Positions 51,465-62,324 of a DNA stretch of 64,000 nucleotides are shown here, piece by piece. Source of the DNA: Acidobacteriota bacterium (GTDB lineage: Bacteria > Acidobacteriota > Terriglobia > Acidiferrales > UBA7541); NCBI GenBank assembly GCA_003223245.1, contig QHYI01000130.1:14986-78985 (forward strand). The letters run 5' to 3'. Each line of letters begins with the position of its first letter. Position 1 is the stretch's first letter. The notes under the pieces were generated by a model. That model saw only the letters and a list, made by a program, of their open reading frames with translations. It had not been told where the DNA came from and made no database searches. A program made the position numbers and the translations under genes.

Positions 51465-52061
51465 TCACTTCGAGAATTCTTCCCAGCGCTTCACGTAGGC
51501 GATTCCCTTTTCGTAGCGCTCGATCACCACTTCCGCACCTTTCTCGATGGGCGCGCCATCTCCGCTGCGCGCGCCAGCGCAACGCCGCGTTCCGCCAAGC
51601 GCGAAAATGACTTCCCCGGTGCCGTTTTCGCGGATGGGCATGCTCACAGTTCCCAGTGCTCCCTCCACGCGGCGGTCTTCGGTGGTCATGGGGGCATCGT
51701 CGGTTTCGACCAGCTTCACCATGAAGCGAAAAACCACCCAGCCGGCGAAGAGCCCTGCGATCACGGAAATCGCGAAAGACGCGAGCGCCAGAAGATGCGC
51801 ATGGCGGGTCAGCAAATAACCGGTCCCGCCAAACCAGGCAAGAAACGCCGTGATCGTGGACGCGCTGAACCAGGAGATGTGCACGCCCCCCTGGAAGCTT
51901 CCGCGCAAGCCGCCATGGCCGCCGCCCCAGTGATGTCCGAGATGAAACGGCAGGTGCCCTTTGACCGGCAGATGGATATGCCCCGCGCCAGCGAGAAACG
52001 AAAGCACGCTTAGCGCGAAGCCCACCAAGAAACAGAAGAGATAGAGATCCGACCAGGTCAT
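51465..52061 (-). CDS. NfeD-like membrane protein
   Basis: I start at the ATG at 52061 (198 residues, MTWSDLYLFCFLVGF), preceded by GGTGGG; the longer frame to 52265 overlaps the regulator and is rejected. Three to four hydrophobic helices (about 5-27, 72-92, 95-117) are followed by an OB-fold-like soluble domain (about 125-198, EGALGTVSMPIRENGTGEVIF). NfeD proteins with this layout cooperate with flotillins. The gene lies between the XRE regulator and the flotillin on the same strand. The His-rich loop (GHIHLP, LGHHWGGGHGG) in the middle is unusual and could bind metal. Confidence 0.87.
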   Translation of the reverse strand: MTWSDLYLFCFLVGFALSVLSFLAGAGHIHLPVKGHLPFHLGHHWGGGHGGLRGSFQGGVHISWFSASTITAFLAWFGGTGYLLTRHAHLLALASFAISVIAGLFAGWVVFRFMVKLVETDDAPMTTEDRRVEGALGTVSMPIRENGTGEVIFALGGTRRCAGARSGDGAPIEKGAEVVIERYEKGIAYVKRWEEFSK

Positions 52062-52098
52062 AACCCACCTCGAGTGCGACCAATCCCCGAGTCCGGCT

Positions 52099-52629
52099 CT
52101 AATTCCGAAGCGTCGGCCCTCGCCACGACGGAGCACTGCTGTCAGACGCGCTCGATAGACTATGGCCGGGCCGCAGCACTTCGGCCAAGCGGTCAAACAA
52201 GCCCGGCGTGCGAAGAATTTCCGCCAGGAGCAGCAGCGGCGTCCGCGAATCCGGCGTTTCGGCAATGGTCATGAGCGCGCGCTGCAAATCCGGATCGGCG
52301 GTGAACTGGTCCGCGCCCGCAAACAGCCACGAATCCACTTTGGCGTCCAAGGCGCGCAACTCGGACTGCAGCCCAGGCGTATAGCCTTCCGGATCGTCCA
52401 CCAAAAATCCCGGATACACGCGGAAGAAGCGCGCCAGCAATTCGCGTGTCTTGTGCGTTAAGTGCGGCCGCGCGCCGCTCTCGATCTGCGAGAGGTAGGC
52501 TTGGCTCAGCCCGCGCCCGATTTCGCGCTTCATGGCCGAGGCCAACTCCTGCTGCGTGAGCGGGCGGCCGAGACCGCGAAGTGAACCTTCCACCGAGCGG
52601 AGGGAGCGAACTTTATCGCCAAGTTTCAT
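52099..52629 (-). CDS. XRE-family regulator of the stress operon
   Basis: The 176-residue protein has an N-terminal helix-turn-helix (about 25-75: LTQQELASAMKREIG, LSQAYLSQIESGARPHLT). The C-terminal part has no recognised domain. It is the first gene of the operon leading to NfeD, flotillin, the small membrane protein and PspA, with 37 bp to the NfeD-like gene. Paired dyads directly upstream of its start suggest that it controls its own operon. The structure differs from PspF-type control in Proteobacteria. Confidence 0.88.
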   Translation of the reverse strand: MKLGDKVRSLRSVEGSLRGLGRPLTQQELASAMKREIGRGLSQAYLSQIESGARPHLTHKTRELLARFFRVYPGFLVDDPEGYTPGLQSELRALDAKVDSWLFAGADQFTADPDLQRALMTIAETPDSRTPLLLLAEILRTPGLFDRLAEVLRPGHSLSSASDSSAPSWRGPTLRN

Positions 52630-52642
52630 GGGCGGCTCCGAG

Positions 52643-52679
52643 ATATTGCGATATGCAACAACTATATTGCAATATGTAA
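52643..52679 (-). promoter_or_regulatory. Paired operator of the XRE-flotillin-PspA operon
   Basis: Two copies of a 16-bp element lie 21 bp apart: ATATTGCGATATGCAA at 52643-52658 and ATATTGCAATATGTAA at 52664-52679. The first contains a perfect inverted repeat TTGC-GATAT-GCAA; the second is imperfect. They begin 14 bp upstream of the regulator's start codon, so a bound dimer would cover the promoter. The 21-bp spacing puts both on one face of the helix. Confidence 0.65.
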
Positions 52680-53095
52680 TTTGTCAAGCAAAAATCGGAC
52701 AATCGGCTCACAACTCCTGTAACTATCTACTTTTCATATGCTTAAAGGTGACTGTGGAATGCCATTCTGCGCGGCGTGACGATGTGGGTGAGTCTTACTC
52801 GGGCTCCAGGGGAACTGCTAATCGTCAGGAGCGTGTGGAGGACTCCCGGAACCGGAGGACCATCACCGCGCATCCCGCTCGCGGCGCCCCGCCTCTGCCG
52901 CGGAGGCTCCGGCCGCGACATGAGTGCGCCGGTGTATCCCGGGCAAAGAACAAGAAGCGCTCGCCAATATCAAATCGGCGATTGCCGCGTGGCTCTCAAG
53001 CGGAGGACCAGCAGGCTCGCGCGCGCAGCTAAAGCTCGCGAGCCGGAAATCCTCGTCAGCGTGTGATGCGCGGGAATCGTGTTGGTTCCGTAGGG
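52680..53095. other. Gene-free stretch
   Basis: No gene, RNA or repeat was recognised between the operators of the stress operon and the end of the NtrC-type gene. A plus-strand frame at 52776-53066 is basic and shows no family. Confidence 0.4.
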
Positions 53096-54481
<1,386 letters not shown>

Positions 54482-54499
54482 GTGGGTCCTTTGGGCGCA

Positions 54500-56362
54500 C
54501 TAATCCGAAGCGGCGGCCAGAGTGGAGGGAGCGTCTTTCTTGGGTTCGGGAGCGGGTTCGCTGGGCTTCGGTTTCGGGCCGGGCTGATGCTGCGGCAACT
54601 CGATGCGAAAGGTAGTGCCGCGGCCTTCTTCGCTGGTCACGGAAATGGTGCCGTGGTGATCGCTGACGACGGACTGGATGATTGCGAGGCCCAGGCCGGT
54701 ACCCATTTGTTTCGTCGTGTAATAGGGAGTGAAGAGCCGCGAGCGTTCCTCGGGTGTGAGACCTTTGCCGGTGTCGGCGACTTCGATGCGAACGTTGCCA
54801 TTGCTTTCCATCGTGCGCAATGTGAGCGTTCCGCCCGCAGGCATAGCATCCATGGCGTTCAAAACCAGATTCTGAAAGGCGCGATGGAGCAAATCCGGGT
54901 CGGCATCGATTTGCGGAAGTGGATCGGTGAAGAAGGGTTCTTGAGTGATGGTGGGCTTGCCGACGGCGGTGAATTGCGGCTCGAACAGGCGCACGGCGTT
55001 GCGCAAGGCTTCGTTCACGTTCACGCGCACGAATTTCGGCGCGGGCATTTTGGAAAAATCGCTGAAGCGGCTGACGATGGTGTTGAGGTTCGAAAGCTCC
55101 GCTTTCAAAGTGGCCGTGGACTCGTTGAACACTTCCAGGAATTGCTTGGCGTCGAGCCGGCGGGCTTTCTGCAAATTTTCGATGGTGATTTGCATGGGGA
55201 AGAGCGGATGGCGTAGCTCGTGGGCGAGGCGGCGGGCGAGTTCGCGCCAGGCGGCCACGCGTTCGGTTTGCAGCAGACGCTCTTTTTGCGACACCAGCGT
55301 TCGCGTCATATCGTTAAAGGCGTTGGCCAGTTGGCCAATTTCATCGGTTCCGCGCACTTCGATGCGCGTGTCCCATCTTCCCGTGGCCACGTCGCGGGCG
55401 CCTTCGGCAAGTTCCTCGACGGGCTTGGTGATCCGGACGGAGATCCAAAAGCTGACAAGGAAACCGACAAAAAGGGCGGCCGCGGCGACAATAGCCGAAG
55501 TTTTTAGAATTTCCCGGGTCAGCAGCACAAGGTCGCGCCGCGAGCTGCCGACGAAAAAGACCCCCAAGAGTTCGTTGTTGCGGCCGGGCAAAGGGATGGC
55601 GTGAAAGGTTTCCGCGTCCGCGAGGTCGTTGGACCACTGAATCGTTCGAACCAGCGGTTGCGGCTGCTTTCGCAATTGCTCGACCAGAGGAGCAAAACGT
55701 TCCGCCTGGTCCGAATCGATTTTTTCTCCGAGCAGCGAAGAAGCTTGGAAGGAGGGATCGAGGCTGGTGTAGATGAGCGCGCGCATGCCCGCAGGAAGAA
55801 CCAGAGAGGCGAGAAAATTTTTGTCCAGGCGGCGTCCGCCGATGATGTAGAAAGGCTTGGGCGCATTCGGCTGCGTGCGGACAACGGAAAGAGAGAGGGC
55901 AACTTCGGTCGGCAACTCTTCCCGCTTCAAAAACGCGGGCGCGTCGCTCCAATCACTCTTCGAAGTGACCCATTCGTTCTTGTAACCGATGCGCGAGGGA
56001 TATTGCGCCGAGGAAATGATGGTGCCGTCGTAATTCACGAGCTCCACGAAATCCAGGCCATGGTCCTGCGCGGCCCCATTGGCATCGTGCATATAAATGG
56101 AAAGATCGGCGTTGGGACGGGCGGCGTCCAAAGCGGTGCGCAGAGTGATTTCCGCATCCGAGATGTTCTCAACCTGGCGAACAACCTCTTCTCCGCGCTG
56201 CGCAAATTCTTTGCGGAATTGCGCCACCAGTGCTTCCGTGCGCTGCGTGTCCATGGCTTCAAATTGCGACCCCGTGTAATACGTCACGGCGTAAGCAACG
56301 ATGGAGACGGACGCGAAAATCGTGAGCAAAACGACGAGCAGCAGTTTCGTGCGAAAGCTCAT
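54500..56362 (-). CDS. NtrY-like membrane histidine kinase
   Basis: The ATG at 56362 gives 620 residues; the longer frame to 56542 has no supporting features. Two membrane helices (about 5-28 and about 270-295) enclose a large periplasmic sensor region of about 240 residues. A HAMP domain follows (about 300-350, EVRGTDEIGQLANAFNDMT), then HisKA with RLAHELRHPLFPMQ and the HATPase domain (LVLNAMDAMPAGG, VADTGKGLTPEE, MGTGLGLAI). The C-terminus is Pro/Glu-rich and disordered. The operon partner is the NtrC-type regulator 18 bp downstream. The periplasmic domain has no recognised family. Confidence 0.92.
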   Translation of the reverse strand: MSFRTKLLLVVLLTIFASVSIVAYAVTYYTGSQFEAMDTQRTEALVAQFRKEFAQRGEEVVRQVENISDAEITLRTALDAARPNADLSIYMHDANGAAQDHGLDFVELVNYDGTIISSAQYPSRIGYKNEWVTSKSDWSDAPAFLKREELPTEVALSLSVVRTQPNAPKPFYIIGGRRLDKNFLASLVLPAGMRALIYTSLDPSFQASSLLGEKIDSDQAERFAPLVEQLRKQPQPLVRTIQWSNDLADAETFHAIPLPGRNNELLGVFFVGSSRRDLVLLTREILKTSAIVAAAALFVGFLVSFWISVRITKPVEELAEGARDVATGRWDTRIEVRGTDEIGQLANAFNDMTRTLVSQKERLLQTERVAAWRELARRLAHELRHPLFPMQITIENLQKARRLDAKQFLEVFNESTATLKAELSNLNTIVSRFSDFSKMPAPKFVRVNVNEALRNAVRLFEPQFTAVGKPTITQEPFFTDPLPQIDADPDLLHRAFQNLVLNAMDAMPAGGTLTLRTMESNGNVRIEVADTGKGLTPEERSRLFTPYYTTKQMGTGLGLAIIQSVVSDHHGTISVTSEEGRGTTFRIELPQHQPGPKPKPSEPAPEPKKDAPSTLAAASD

Positions 56363-56628
56363 GGATTTGCACCCGGGAGCGATGGTAGAGAAGAATGGCG
56401 TTTTTCTGTGGCAAACACGGCTTTCTGAGTGAGATGATACCACGGCTGCAAGAATTGCATTGAGCATGCCGATGCTTAGCCAGCAACTGACAGGTGAGAC
56501 GCTGACACCTCGGAATGGTTGGCCATTGAGAACGGTTGCCATTCCAAGGAAACTTTTCCGCGGATAGCACGTCCATTTAAGTGGCCGGGTGTCTCAAACA
56601 GAAAAATCAAATCTTTAGGAGAGATGCA

Positions 56629-59600
56629 ATGAAGCCTTTGTCCCACGGAAGGAATGCTGTGTTGTGGCTAAGTTTCGCCGCGGCGCTGTGGCTCATGGCG
56701 GCCCCAGCAAAAGCGCCGGCACAGCCTGCCGAGGAGGTTCCTTCGGGGCCGACCAAGCTTCTGCGCTACGCCGATATCTCCAAAGACCGGGTGGTATTCG
56801 CTTACGGCGGAGATTTGTGGATTGCTTCGCGGGAAGGAGGCGCCGCGCGGCGATTAACTTCCTACGTTGGCGATGAGCTTTATCCGAAGTTCTCTCCGGA
56901 CGGCAAATGGATCGCCTTCACCGGCGAGTACGACGGCAACCCGGATGTGTACGTCATTTCGATCGAGGGCGGCGAGCCAAAGCGGCTGACGTTTCATCCT
57001 GCGAACGACATCGTGCTCGGCTGGACTCCTGATGGCAAAAATATTTTGTTCCGTTCCGACCGCTACAGCGCGCCGCCGGGCCGTTTCACGAAACTCTTCC
57101 TGGTGCCCCGGCAGGGTGGCATGCCCAGGATGTTGCCGGTTCCGCGAGGCGACCTGACGTCGTTCTCTCCCGACGGAACGAAGATCGCGTACATCGAAAC
57201 GTCACAGGAATTTCGGACCTGGAAGCGCTACCACGGCGGCTGGAACTTGCCCATCGCCATCTACGACTTGAAGAACAACATCTATGAAGAGCTGCCCAAG
57301 TCCAAAGGCATGGACATGTTTCCGATGTGGCACGGGACGAGCATCTATTTCATCAGCGACCGCGACGGCGTGATGAATCTCTACAGCTACGACCTCGGCT
57401 CGAAGGAAACCAAGAAACTTACCGATTACAAAGAATACGATATCAAGTGGCCGAGCCTTGGGCCAGACGCGATCGTCTATGAAAATGGCGGGCTGCTGTA
57501 TGAGTACAGCCTGGCAAGCTATAACGCGCGGGAAATTCCCATCCTGGTGCACGCAGAGGATATTCAGGCGCGGCCGGAGTTCAAGAATGTTTCCGAGAAC
57601 ATCGGTAGCTTCGCGATTTCCCCGTCCGCGGCGCGCGCGGTGATGGAAGCTCGGGGCAATATCTTCACGGTTCCGGCGGAGCACGGCAGCATTCGCACGT
57701 TGACCACGGAACATTCCAGCATTCACGAATTGAATCCGGTGTGGTCGCCCGACGGCAAGTGGATTGCCTATTTGTCAGACCAGACCGGCGAATATGAGGT
57801 TTATATCCGCCCACAAATGGGCGGCGAAGAAACGCGCATCACCAGCGATGGCGGAATCTATCGTTACGGGCCGAGCTGGTCTCCGGACAGCAAGAAACTC
57901 GCGTATTGGGACAAGCTGCACCAACTGTGGCACGTGGGAATCGAAGAAAAGAAACCGGTACGGGTGGACAGCGCCGAGTACGGGGACATTTCAGACGCCA
58001 GCTGGTCCCCGGACAGCCTGTGGCTCACGTATTCGAAGCCGCATCGGCGCGGCAGCAACGATGTGTTTCTCTACTCGCTCAGCACCAAAAAAATCACAAA
58101 AGTTTCTGAGGGCTTCTACAACGACACCAACCCGGTCTTCGATCCCGCCGGCAAATATCTGTTCTTCTTTTCCACGCGGTATTTTTATCCGAGCCGCGGA
58201 CAGCTGGATCAGCGGTACAACTACTACACAACCGATGGAATCTTCGCCGTTACCTTGCAGGCGGGCGAAGCCTCTCCTTTCAGACCGGAGAGCGACGAAG
58301 AAAAGAAGGACGAGAAGAAGGACGAAAAGAAATCTGCGGAGGTGAAAAGCGGCGAACAAAAACCTGAGGAAAAGAAAGAAGAGGAAAAAGAGGAAAAGAA
58401 GGAAGAACCGGTCAAGCCCATTCAAATCGACCTGCAGGGCATCAGCACCCGCATCGTTCCCGTGCCCACCCATCCGGGGATTTTGAGCGGCCTGGCGGCG
58501 CGCAAAGATAAGCTGTTTTATGTGGACACTCCGCAAGAGGCGCTGCAATTCGTCCCCAACACGCCGCGGCCCAAGAATGCGCTCCATTTGTTTGACATGA
58601 CCAAGCGCGAGGACAAAGTCCTCCTCGATGGAATCGACGGCTATGACTTGGACAAAGAGGGCAAGAAGGTCCTCTACAAGGCCGGTCAAGTTTACGGCAT
58701 CGTGGAGGCCACGCCGGGAAAGGCCAAGGTCGGCGACGGCAAACTGAACCTCAGCGAAATGCAAGTAAAAATCGATCCGCGTGAAGAATGGCGGCAGGTT
58801 TTTCATGAGGCGTGGCGCATCGAGCGTGACTTCTTTTGGGACCCAGCGATGACTGGGCACGATTGGAAGAAGCTCGGCGCACGTTACCAGGCGCTGCTGC
58901 CGTGGGTCGTGGACCGCAGCGATTTGAATTACCTGATCGGCGAAATGATTTCGGAATTGAGCACTTCGCACACGTACGTGGGCGGCGGCGACCAGCCGCA
59001 ATGGACACACGTTAACGTGGGCATGCTGGGAGCGGACTTTGAGCCGGACGGCGGCTACTATCGGATCACCAAGATCTATCCAGGCGAAAACTGGAATGAG
59101 TCCACGCGGTCGCCACTCATGGAGCCCGGCTTGAAAGTAAAGGCGGGCGACTACTTGATTGCCGTGAATGGTCAGGAAGTGCGCTCCGAGCAAAGCGTTT
59201 ACGCCTATTTCCAGGACCTTGCCGGCAAACTCGTCACGCTGAAAATCAACAACCAGGCGACTTCGCAAGGCGCATGGGAAATTACGGTTAAGCCCACGAA
59301 TAGCGAAGCGGGGGTGCGCTATCTCGAGTGGATCGAGGCGAACCGCCGCAAAGTCGCGGAAGCCACCGGCGGACGCATCGGCTACATGCACGTGCCGGAT
59401 ACCAGCTTCGGCGGCATCGTTGCGTTCGACAAGCAGTTTACCGCGCAACTTGACAAGGAAGGAATCATCGTCGACGAGCGCGACAATTCCGGCGGGCAGA
59501 TTCCCGATTTCTACACCGAAAAGCTGAAGCGGGAGTTGCTCGCCATTCTTGCGCCGCGCGATACCGCGGACATTCCCTGGCCGCCCGTGGCGATCTATGG

Positions 59601-59979
59601 ACCCAAGGTGATGATCGTGAATGAGCTTGCCGGCTCGGGCGGCGATGCATTTCCGTGGTTCTTCCATCGAGAAAAGATCGGCCCGATCGTCGGGACGCGC
59701 ACTTGGGGAGGCTTGGTGGGCATCGGCAATGTGCAGCCGCTGCGCGACGGCGGATTTGTAACCGCGCCGGGCTTTGCTTTCTGGAGCACGGACAACAGCG
59801 GCGAATGGATCGTCGAACAGCACGGCGTAGACCCAGATTATGTCGTGTCCGAGCGGCCCGACTTAGTAGTGAGCGGACACGATCCGCAACTCGAGAAAGC
59901 CATCGAGCTGGCGAAGGAAGCGTTGAAGAATTACAAGGGGATTTCAGCGAGGCCGAGATATCCGTCGGTGAAAGAATAG
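56629..59979 (+). CDS. Exported tricorn-type protease
   Basis: The ATG at 56629 follows AGGAGAGATGCA and gives 1116 residues with a signal peptide (about 1-33). Two beta-propeller parts (about 45-330 and 340-560) are built of PD40/WD-type repeats, for example YPKFSPDGKWIAF and NPVWSPDGKWIAYLS. A Lys/Glu-rich stretch (about 565-610) separates them from the C-terminal half: a tricorn C1 domain, a PDZ domain (about 800-900) and an S41-type catalytic domain with IIVDERDNSGGQ and the nucleophile Ser in LAGSGGDAF near residue 1005. Tricorn trims peptides from larger proteases to short fragments. The signal peptide puts it outside the cytoplasm, so it would degrade products of secreted peptidases such as the sedolisin at 15.3 kb. 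Confidence 0.92.
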   Translation: MKPLSHGRNAVLWLSFAAALWLMAAPAKAPAQPAEEVPSGPTKLLRYADISKDRVVFAYGGDLWIASREGGAARRLTSYVGDELYPKFSPDGKWIAFTGEYDGNPDVYVISIEGGEPKRLTFHPANDIVLGWTPDGKNILFRSDRYSAPPGRFTKLFLVPRQGGMPRMLPVPRGDLTSFSPDGTKIAYIETSQEFRTWKRYHGGWNLPIAIYDLKNNIYEELPKSKGMDMFPMWHGTSIYFISDRDGVMNLYSYDLGSKETKKLTDYKEYDIKWPSLGPDAIVYENGGLLYEYSLASYNAREIPILVHAEDIQARPEFKNVSENIGSFAISPSAARAVMEARGNIFTVPAEHGSIRTLTTEHSSIHELNPVWSPDGKWIAYLSDQTGEYEVYIRPQMGGEETRITSDGGIYRYGPSWSPDSKKLAYWDKLHQLWHVGIEEKKPVRVDSAEYGDISDASWSPDSLWLTYSKPHRRGSNDVFLYSLSTKKITKVSEGFYNDTNPVFDPAGKYLFFFSTRYFYPSRGQLDQRYNYYTTDGIFAVTLQAGEASPFRPESDEEKKDEKKDEKKSAEVKSGEQKPEEKKEEEKEEKKEEPVKPIQIDLQGISTRIVPVPTHPGILSGLAARKDKLFYVDTPQEALQFVPNTPRPKNALHLFDMTKREDKVLLDGIDGYDLDKEGKKVLYKAGQVYGIVEATPGKAKVGDGKLNLSEMQVKIDPREEWRQVFHEAWRIERDFFWDPAMTGHDWKKLGARYQALLPWVVDRSDLNYLIGEMISELSTSHTYVGGGDQPQWTHVNVGMLGADFEPDGGYYRITKIYPGENWNESTRSPLMEPGLKVKAGDYLIAVNGQEVRSEQSVYAYFQDLAGKLVTLKINNQATSQGAWEITVKPTNSEAGVRYLEWIEANRRKVAEATGGRIGYMHVPDTSFGGIVAFDKQFTAQLDKEGIIVDERDNSGGQIPDFYTEKLKRELLAILAPRDTADIPWPPVAIYGPKVMIVNELAGSGGDAFPWFFHREKIGPIVGTRTWGGLVGIGNVQPLRDGGFVTAPGFAFWSTDNSGEWIVEQHGVDPDYVVSERPDLVVSGHDPQLEKAIELAKEALKNYKGISARPRYPSVKE

Positions 59980-60403
59980 CGGTTGCCGTCGGGACCGATG
60001 TCCTTTCACGGCATCGGCGGAAGTCACCGGCGGGCAAGAGGGAAACAGCGAGAACGCGTTTTTGTTCTCAGCAGAAAACTGCGGCGGCCCACATGAAAGT
60101 GGTTTTTTGAAAACCGCTAGCCGGGTGGCGCGGTGCGCGTTTGCCGGAAGAAGAGCAACTCTCGAAAGAGACGGCAAAGCGCGGCGGTGCTTGCCTCTCT
60201 GTCCCCGGTTGCTTCTCCGTTCCAGCAGACGTTCCGGAGCCACCCACAGGGGTTAGGCTAGCGGAACCCGTTGGCACTGCGCTTCTCTATGCAGGACCAG
60301 CCGCAGTGCGGATTCCGTTGGTCAGGTCATCAAGCACTCCCGGGAGAAACCGCAGGGCTTCGCCCGGCGCTACACGTCGTCACTGCCGGCGTTGCGGTTT
60401 GCG
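59980..60403. other. Gene-free stretch between two convergent genes
   Basis: Short frames on both strands show no ribosome binding site or family. No strong terminator stem was found. Nothing further can be said. Confidence 0.4.
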
Positions 60404-61726
60404 CTACCCCGCAGGCGGATCGTCCGGGTCATCGCCAGAGGGTGGGCTTGAAAACGCCGAGCGCAACACGTCATTGGCAAAGAAATTTTTTCCGTCAAAC
60501 GGTACCATCATGATCTGCAGCTTGTCCGAGAGCCGCTCCGCAACGATCTTCTGAATGAGCATCGGATTTTGCTTCAGTACTGCTGCTTCATACTTCACGC
60601 GTTCGGCATCGGCTGCCGCCGTCACGCGAATGCGGTTCGCTTCCGCGAGATTCTTCTGCCGCTCCACTTCGGCCTTGCTGTCGATGATCTTGGCTTGCGC
60701 CGCCGCCTGCGCATTTTCGAGCGTGGCTTCCTTGCGCGCCTCCGCCTCGAGCTTGGTCTGCTCGATCTGCTTCTGTTTCAACGGCAGCGTGTACTGCATG
60801 GCGTCGGCTTCCGCTTTGGCTTGCAACACACGCACTTGGGCTTGAGCTTCGGCCTGCTTGACTTCGCGCGACTTCTGCGCTTCGGCTTCCAGCTCCGCGA
60901 TTTTCACTTCTTTCTGCTTGATTTCCTGCTCCGTCCCCAGCTGCTCGTTTTCTTGTTCCTTTAGGAGCAGCCCTTCCAGCCCCTTGGCATACTCCTCAGG
61001 GAGTTGGAGGTCGCGGAGGAGCACTTCGCGAACCAGGATTCCGTCGCTCGCAAGCCGCGCGGTGATGGCTTCGGCCGCTTTGGTGCGCAGTTCTTCGCGC
61101 TTGGTGGCGAAGATTTCCTGGGTCATGTAATTCGGAGCAAGCTGCCGGTAAATGGTGGAAATGACCGGGGCAACAACTTGTTCGCCCACGGGCTGCGGCA
61201 GATTCGTATGGATGGAATCCAGGCGCTTGGGATCCAGACGATAGCGCACGGAAACCGCCAAGCCGATGTTCAACCCTTCACGCGCCTGCACGTTCAGAAC
61301 ATCGCCCTTGAGCTTGGGATTTTCAGAGGCCCGAGTCGTATAGACCTGTTCGCGCGTATCGTAGATGGCCACGGAATCGACCAGCGGCGTAATCAGGTGC
61401 ACGCCCGGATACAACGTGCCGGGACGCGCGCCGGAAATCTGGCTGATGCGGACGCCCGCTGCACCGTCGGGAATCACGACAATCGCCTGAGTGAGGAGGA
61501 TCGCCAGCGTGCCAGCCGCTGCAAGTTCGAGCGCCAGCCGCGCGCGCACCGGAGGAAAAGGACGACCGGCCGGCGGCCCCGCCTCCGCGGCAGCTTCTTC
61601 GCCTCCGCGGCCGCCCAGCAAGCGGCGAAGCTCTGTGGCGAGAAAGATGTCGTAAGCAACCAGAGCCCCGGCACTGCCAAACAAACCGATTCCGAGAATC
61701 ATCAAGAGATATTTCAAAGCCAGCAT
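60404..61726 (-). CDS. Prohibitin/band-7 (SPFH) family protein
   Basis: The 440-residue protein has two N-terminal hydrophobic segments (about 6-28 and 68-90), then an SPFH domain (about 90-270: PDGAAGVRISQISG, GTLYPGVHLITPLVDSVAIYDTREQ) and a long coiled coil (about 270-380, EIKQKEVKIAELEAEAQKS). The layout is that of prohibitin-type rather than flotillin-type proteins. Such proteins act as membrane scaffolds and often regulate FtsH-like proteases. A second SPFH protein is at 49936-51390, so the organism carries at least two classes. A small membrane protein lies 116 bp upstream on the same strand. Confidence 0.92.
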   Translation of the reverse strand: MLALKYLLMILGIGLFGSAGALVAYDIFLATELRRLLGGRGGEEAAAEAGPPAGRPFPPVRARLALELAAAGTLAILLTQAIVVIPDGAAGVRISQISGARPGTLYPGVHLITPLVDSVAIYDTREQVYTTRASENPKLKGDVLNVQAREGLNIGLAVSVRYRLDPKRLDSIHTNLPQPVGEQVVAPVISTIYRQLAPNYMTQEIFATKREELRTKAAEAITARLASDGILVREVLLRDLQLPEEYAKGLEGLLLKEQENEQLGTEQEIKQKEVKIAELEAEAQKSREVKQAEAQAQVRVLQAKAEADAMQYTLPLKQKQIEQTKLEAEARKEATLENAQAAAQAKIIDSKAEVERQKNLAEANRIRVTAAADAERVKYEAAVLKQNPMLIQKIVAERLSDKLQIMMVPFDGKNFFANDVLRSAFSSPPSGDDPDDPPAG

Positions 61727-61842
61727 CGAGTTACTCCCTTCGGTTTCCTTCCCGGCGCGTTGTAGATGCCGAGCGGCGGAGTAGGGGTAGCCACTCCGCC
61801 GCTCGCACTGGGCCGGGAAACTCCGCGGGCAGGAGGCTTGGG

Positions 61843-62070
61843 TTAATCGGTGCCCGCGCTCCCAGCACGTCTTAGCGATTCGTAGAGAAGGCGCGCGCCA
61901 GTTGCGCTCCTGCCGCGCGCCAGGTCCGTGCGCGGCGAAAGGTTGCCGGCCGTGGCGGGCCGCATCAGCACGAAGGCCATGCGCAGCGACATCCAGGAAA
62001 GAGCGGCTGCGGCAGCAGCGGCCAACATCGTGGTAATGGCGAGTACGGCGAAGTTCAACACGATGAGCAT
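61843..62070 (-). CDS. Small single-helix membrane protein
   Basis: The ATG at 62070 follows GGGAGACAGACC and gives 75 residues; a longer frame to 62184 exists. A hydrophobic Ala-rich helix fills about residues 2-36 (MLIVLNFAVLAITTMLAAAAA), followed by a basic tail with RGRSATGARLLYESLRR. It may be cotranscribed with the prohibitin-like gene downstream and could be a small partner of it. No family was recognised. Confidence 0.55.
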   Translation of the reverse strand: MLIVLNFAVLAITTMLAAAAAAALSWMSLRMAFVLMRPATAGNLSPRTDLARGRSATGARLLYESLRRAGSAGTD

Positions 62071-62324
62071 GGTCTGTCTCCCGAAATGCGCACTACCGGA
62101 CGGCAGGCCACGAGCCAATTTCAATTTATTGGAAACAAAGACGTTATACCCTGCTCGAAGACAGAGTTTTGTGGATGCGGGCACACGCTGTGTCGGGCGG
62201 GACGCGAAACGGCCTGGCGCACCGTTTTGCCGGGGGAGAAATTCGCGCTAGTGTAGATTGTGAGGCTCGCGGGATATGCCTGAGGCTGCGGCCCCGCCGC
62301 CCGCTTTCGAGAAAGCGTTGGTCC

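Noticed and set aside
57991-59823. Minus-strand frame of 610 residues
   Set aside because: It is antisense to the tricorn protease and shows no domain.
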